Part shown: positions 5,499 to 6,455 of the stretch, one piece after another
Numbering within the stretch: position 1 is the first letter of the stretch
Layout of the letters: every line of letters begins with the position of its first letter
Origin: Phycisphaerales bacterium
GTDB taxonomy: Bacteria; Planctomycetota; Phycisphaerae; Phycisphaerales; UBA1924
Length of the DNA: 6,455 bases
Direction: 5' to 3'
Assembly: GCA_029260415.1 (NCBI GenBank)
Contig: JAJDDH010000051.1
Location: 1-6,455 of the forward strand
Program-made: the position numbers and the translations under genes
The notes under the pieces: generated by a model
What the model saw: only the letters and a program-made list of their open reading frames with translations
Databases searched by the model: none
Told to the model about the DNA's origin: nothing

Positions 5499-6398
5499 AT
5501 GCCCGAGGCCCCCAACACCGCCCAACCCGCGATCGAGATGCAGGGCGTCTCGTTCACCTACCCCAGCGCCCCCATGGGCGGCGTCGCCCAGGGCCCGGCG
5601 ATCGAGAACGTCAGCCTCAGCGTCGAGCCCGGCGAACGTCTGGGCATCCTCGGGCCCAACGGCGGGGGCAAGTCCACCCTGCTCAAGCTCGTCGTGGGCC
5701 TGCTGACGGGCGCCTCGGGCCAGATCCGCGTGCTCGGGCGATCGCCCGCGGAGGCCAGCAGACTGGGGCTGATCGGGTACGTGCCCCAGCGCGTCCGCGC
5801 AGAGCTGGAGTTCCCGCTGAGCGTGCGCCAGGTCGTCGCGATGGGCGCCAGCTCCGGGCTGAGCCCCTGGGCGCGGATGCCCAAGGATCGTTTCGCGCAG
5901 GTCGATCGTGCGATCGAACTGGTCGGCGCGAAGGACCTCAGCCAGCGCGCAGTCGGTCGCCTCTCGGGCGGGCAGCTCCAGCGGGTGATGATCGCGCGGG
6001 CACTGGCGCGCGAACCGAAGATCCTGGTTCTCGACGAGCCGATGGTCGGGATCGACGTCGAGGGGCAGCGCCGCTTCGCGTCGCTTATTGAGCGGCTGTC
6101 CGAAGAGATGGGCCTGACGATCGTGATCGTGAGCCATGACCTGCGCACCGTCGCGACGGGGTGCGACCGGGTCGCGTGCCTGCACCGGACGCTGCACTAC
6201 CACGCCGCGCCGGGGGGGCTGACGCCCGCGGTGCTCGCGGAGGTGTTCAGCCACGACATCGAGGGCGTGTTCGGCGAGGTGCACATCGACGCGCACCGGG
6301 CGGAGGACTGCCCGGACCCGGAGCATCACCAGCCTCACTCGTGCGACGGGCACGACCATGATCATGGGCACTCGCACGATCAGGGAGGGACGCCCTGA
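5499..6398 (+). CDS. znuC: Zinc ABC transporter ATP-binding protein (ZnuC-like) with His-rich C-terminal tail
   Basis: This 299-aa ATPase powers metal import on the cytoplasmic face of the ZnuB permease. All nucleotide-binding motifs are intact: Walker A GPNGGGKST (52-60), Q-loop YVPQR (Gln97), signature LSGGQLQR (155-162), Walker B ILVLDEP (175-181), D-loop MVGID (182-186) and the H-loop His in VSHD (His213). The segment after the H-loop (CLHRTLHYH...) is typical of the zinc/manganese subfamily. The tail is unusual: residues 276-293 contain eight His, with Asp and Cys nearby (Cys271, Cys282), and may bind zinc, allowing feedback or storage. I chose ATG 5499, 11 nt after the znuA stop. An in-frame TTG at 5490 has a better-spaced Shine-Dalgarno and would add three residues, while ATG 5538 would cut into the start of the ABC domain. 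A longer upstream frame runs inside znuA and is not credible. The stop overlaps the znuB start (TGATG), indicating coupling. Confidence 0.95.
   Translation: MPEAPNTAQPAIEMQGVSFTYPSAPMGGVAQGPAIENVSLSVEPGERLGILGPNGGGKSTLLKLVVGLLTGASGQIRVLGRSPAEASRLGLIGYVPQRVRAELEFPLSVRQVVAMGASSGLSPWARMPKDRFAQVDRAIELVGAKDLSQRAVGRLSGGQLQRVMIARALAREPKILVLDEPMVGIDVEGQRRFASLIERLSEEMGLTIVIVSHDLRTVATGCDRVACLHRTLHYHAAPGGLTPAVLAEVFSHDIEGVFGEVHIDAHRAEDCPDPEHHQPHSCDGHDHDHGHSHDQGGTP
6382..6389 (+). promoter_or_regulatory. Ribosome binding site of znuB
   Basis: AGGGAGGG lies within the last codons of znuC, with an 8-nt spacer to the ATG at 6398. It supports that start despite the overlap with the znuC stop. The 12-nt block 6384-6395 is identical to the block just before the znuA ATG. 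Confidence 0.7.
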
Positions 6399-6455
6399 TG
6401 CGCACGATCGAGTACCTGATTGATCCCACGTACGCGGGCCTGTACTGGCCGGGCG
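6398..6455 (+). CDS. znuB: Start of probable zinc ABC transporter permease (ZnuB-like), 3' partial
   Basis: Only 19 codons are visible (MRTIEYLIDPTYAGLYWPG), too few to recognise a domain. The identification rests on context: the frame follows the receptor and ATPase genes, its ATG overlaps the znuC stop by one base, and a strong Shine-Dalgarno precedes it. Metal ABC importers need a polytopic permease, and none is visible elsewhere. The N-terminal segment is compatible with the short cytoplasmic lead-in of such permeases. The gene continues beyond the window. Confidence 0.7.
   Translation, partial: MRTIEYLIDPTYAGLYWPG

Noticed and set aside
5355..6377. 340-codon minus-strand open frame opposite znuC
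   Set aside because: Antisense shadow of an ATPase with all its motifs intact; the translation shows no domain.

Overview
This is a very GC-rich bacterial window with strong G/C preference at third codon positions. The C-terminal alpha/alpha-toroid of the first gene, with its WYYATLALFQHGG..W..WN signature, resembles secreted or membrane 'squalene-cyclase-like' proteins that are common in Planctomycetota. A high-GC member of the Phycisphaerae is my best guess. That assignment rests on protein style only; no rRNA or phylogenetic marker is present.

Region 1 (1-4296, + strand) is the 3' part of one very large gene whose start lies upstream of the window. The visible 1431 residues form three modules: an N-terminal PD40/TolB-like beta-propeller with five visible blades, two closely spaced transmembrane helices with a basic loop between them, and a linker of roughly 700 residues rich in Ala/Pro/Ser/Thr/Arg/Glu followed by a C-terminal alpha/alpha-toroid of the squalene-cyclase/prenyltransferase fold. 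Charge distribution suggests that the propeller and the toroid both face the periplasm. The function is unknown.

Region 2 (4297-4539) is a compact intergenic block. It holds a GC-rich hairpin between convergent transcription units, a complete tRNA-Ala (anticodon CGC) on the minus strand, a weak candidate tRNA promoter, a 22-bp near-perfect palindrome, and a strong Shine-Dalgarno for the next gene.

Region 3 (4540-6455, + strand) is a high-affinity zinc ABC importer operon in the order znuA (lipoprotein metal receptor), znuC (ATPase) and znuB (permease, only its first 19 codons visible). The genes are separated by 11 nt and then overlap by 1 nt, so they are almost certainly co-transcribed and partly translationally coupled. 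The receptor would capture Zn2+ outside the inner membrane and pass it to the permease, with the ATPase driving import. Both receptor and ATPase carry His/Asp-rich metal-binding stretches. No Zur/Fur regulator gene is visible, but the palindrome upstream of znuA is a candidate operator.

No mobile element, CRISPR array, integrase or rRNA was seen. The most unusual object is the giant propeller-membrane-linker-toroid protein; the zinc operon is standard apart from the His-rich tail on the ATPase and a G-quadruplex-type tract inside znuA.
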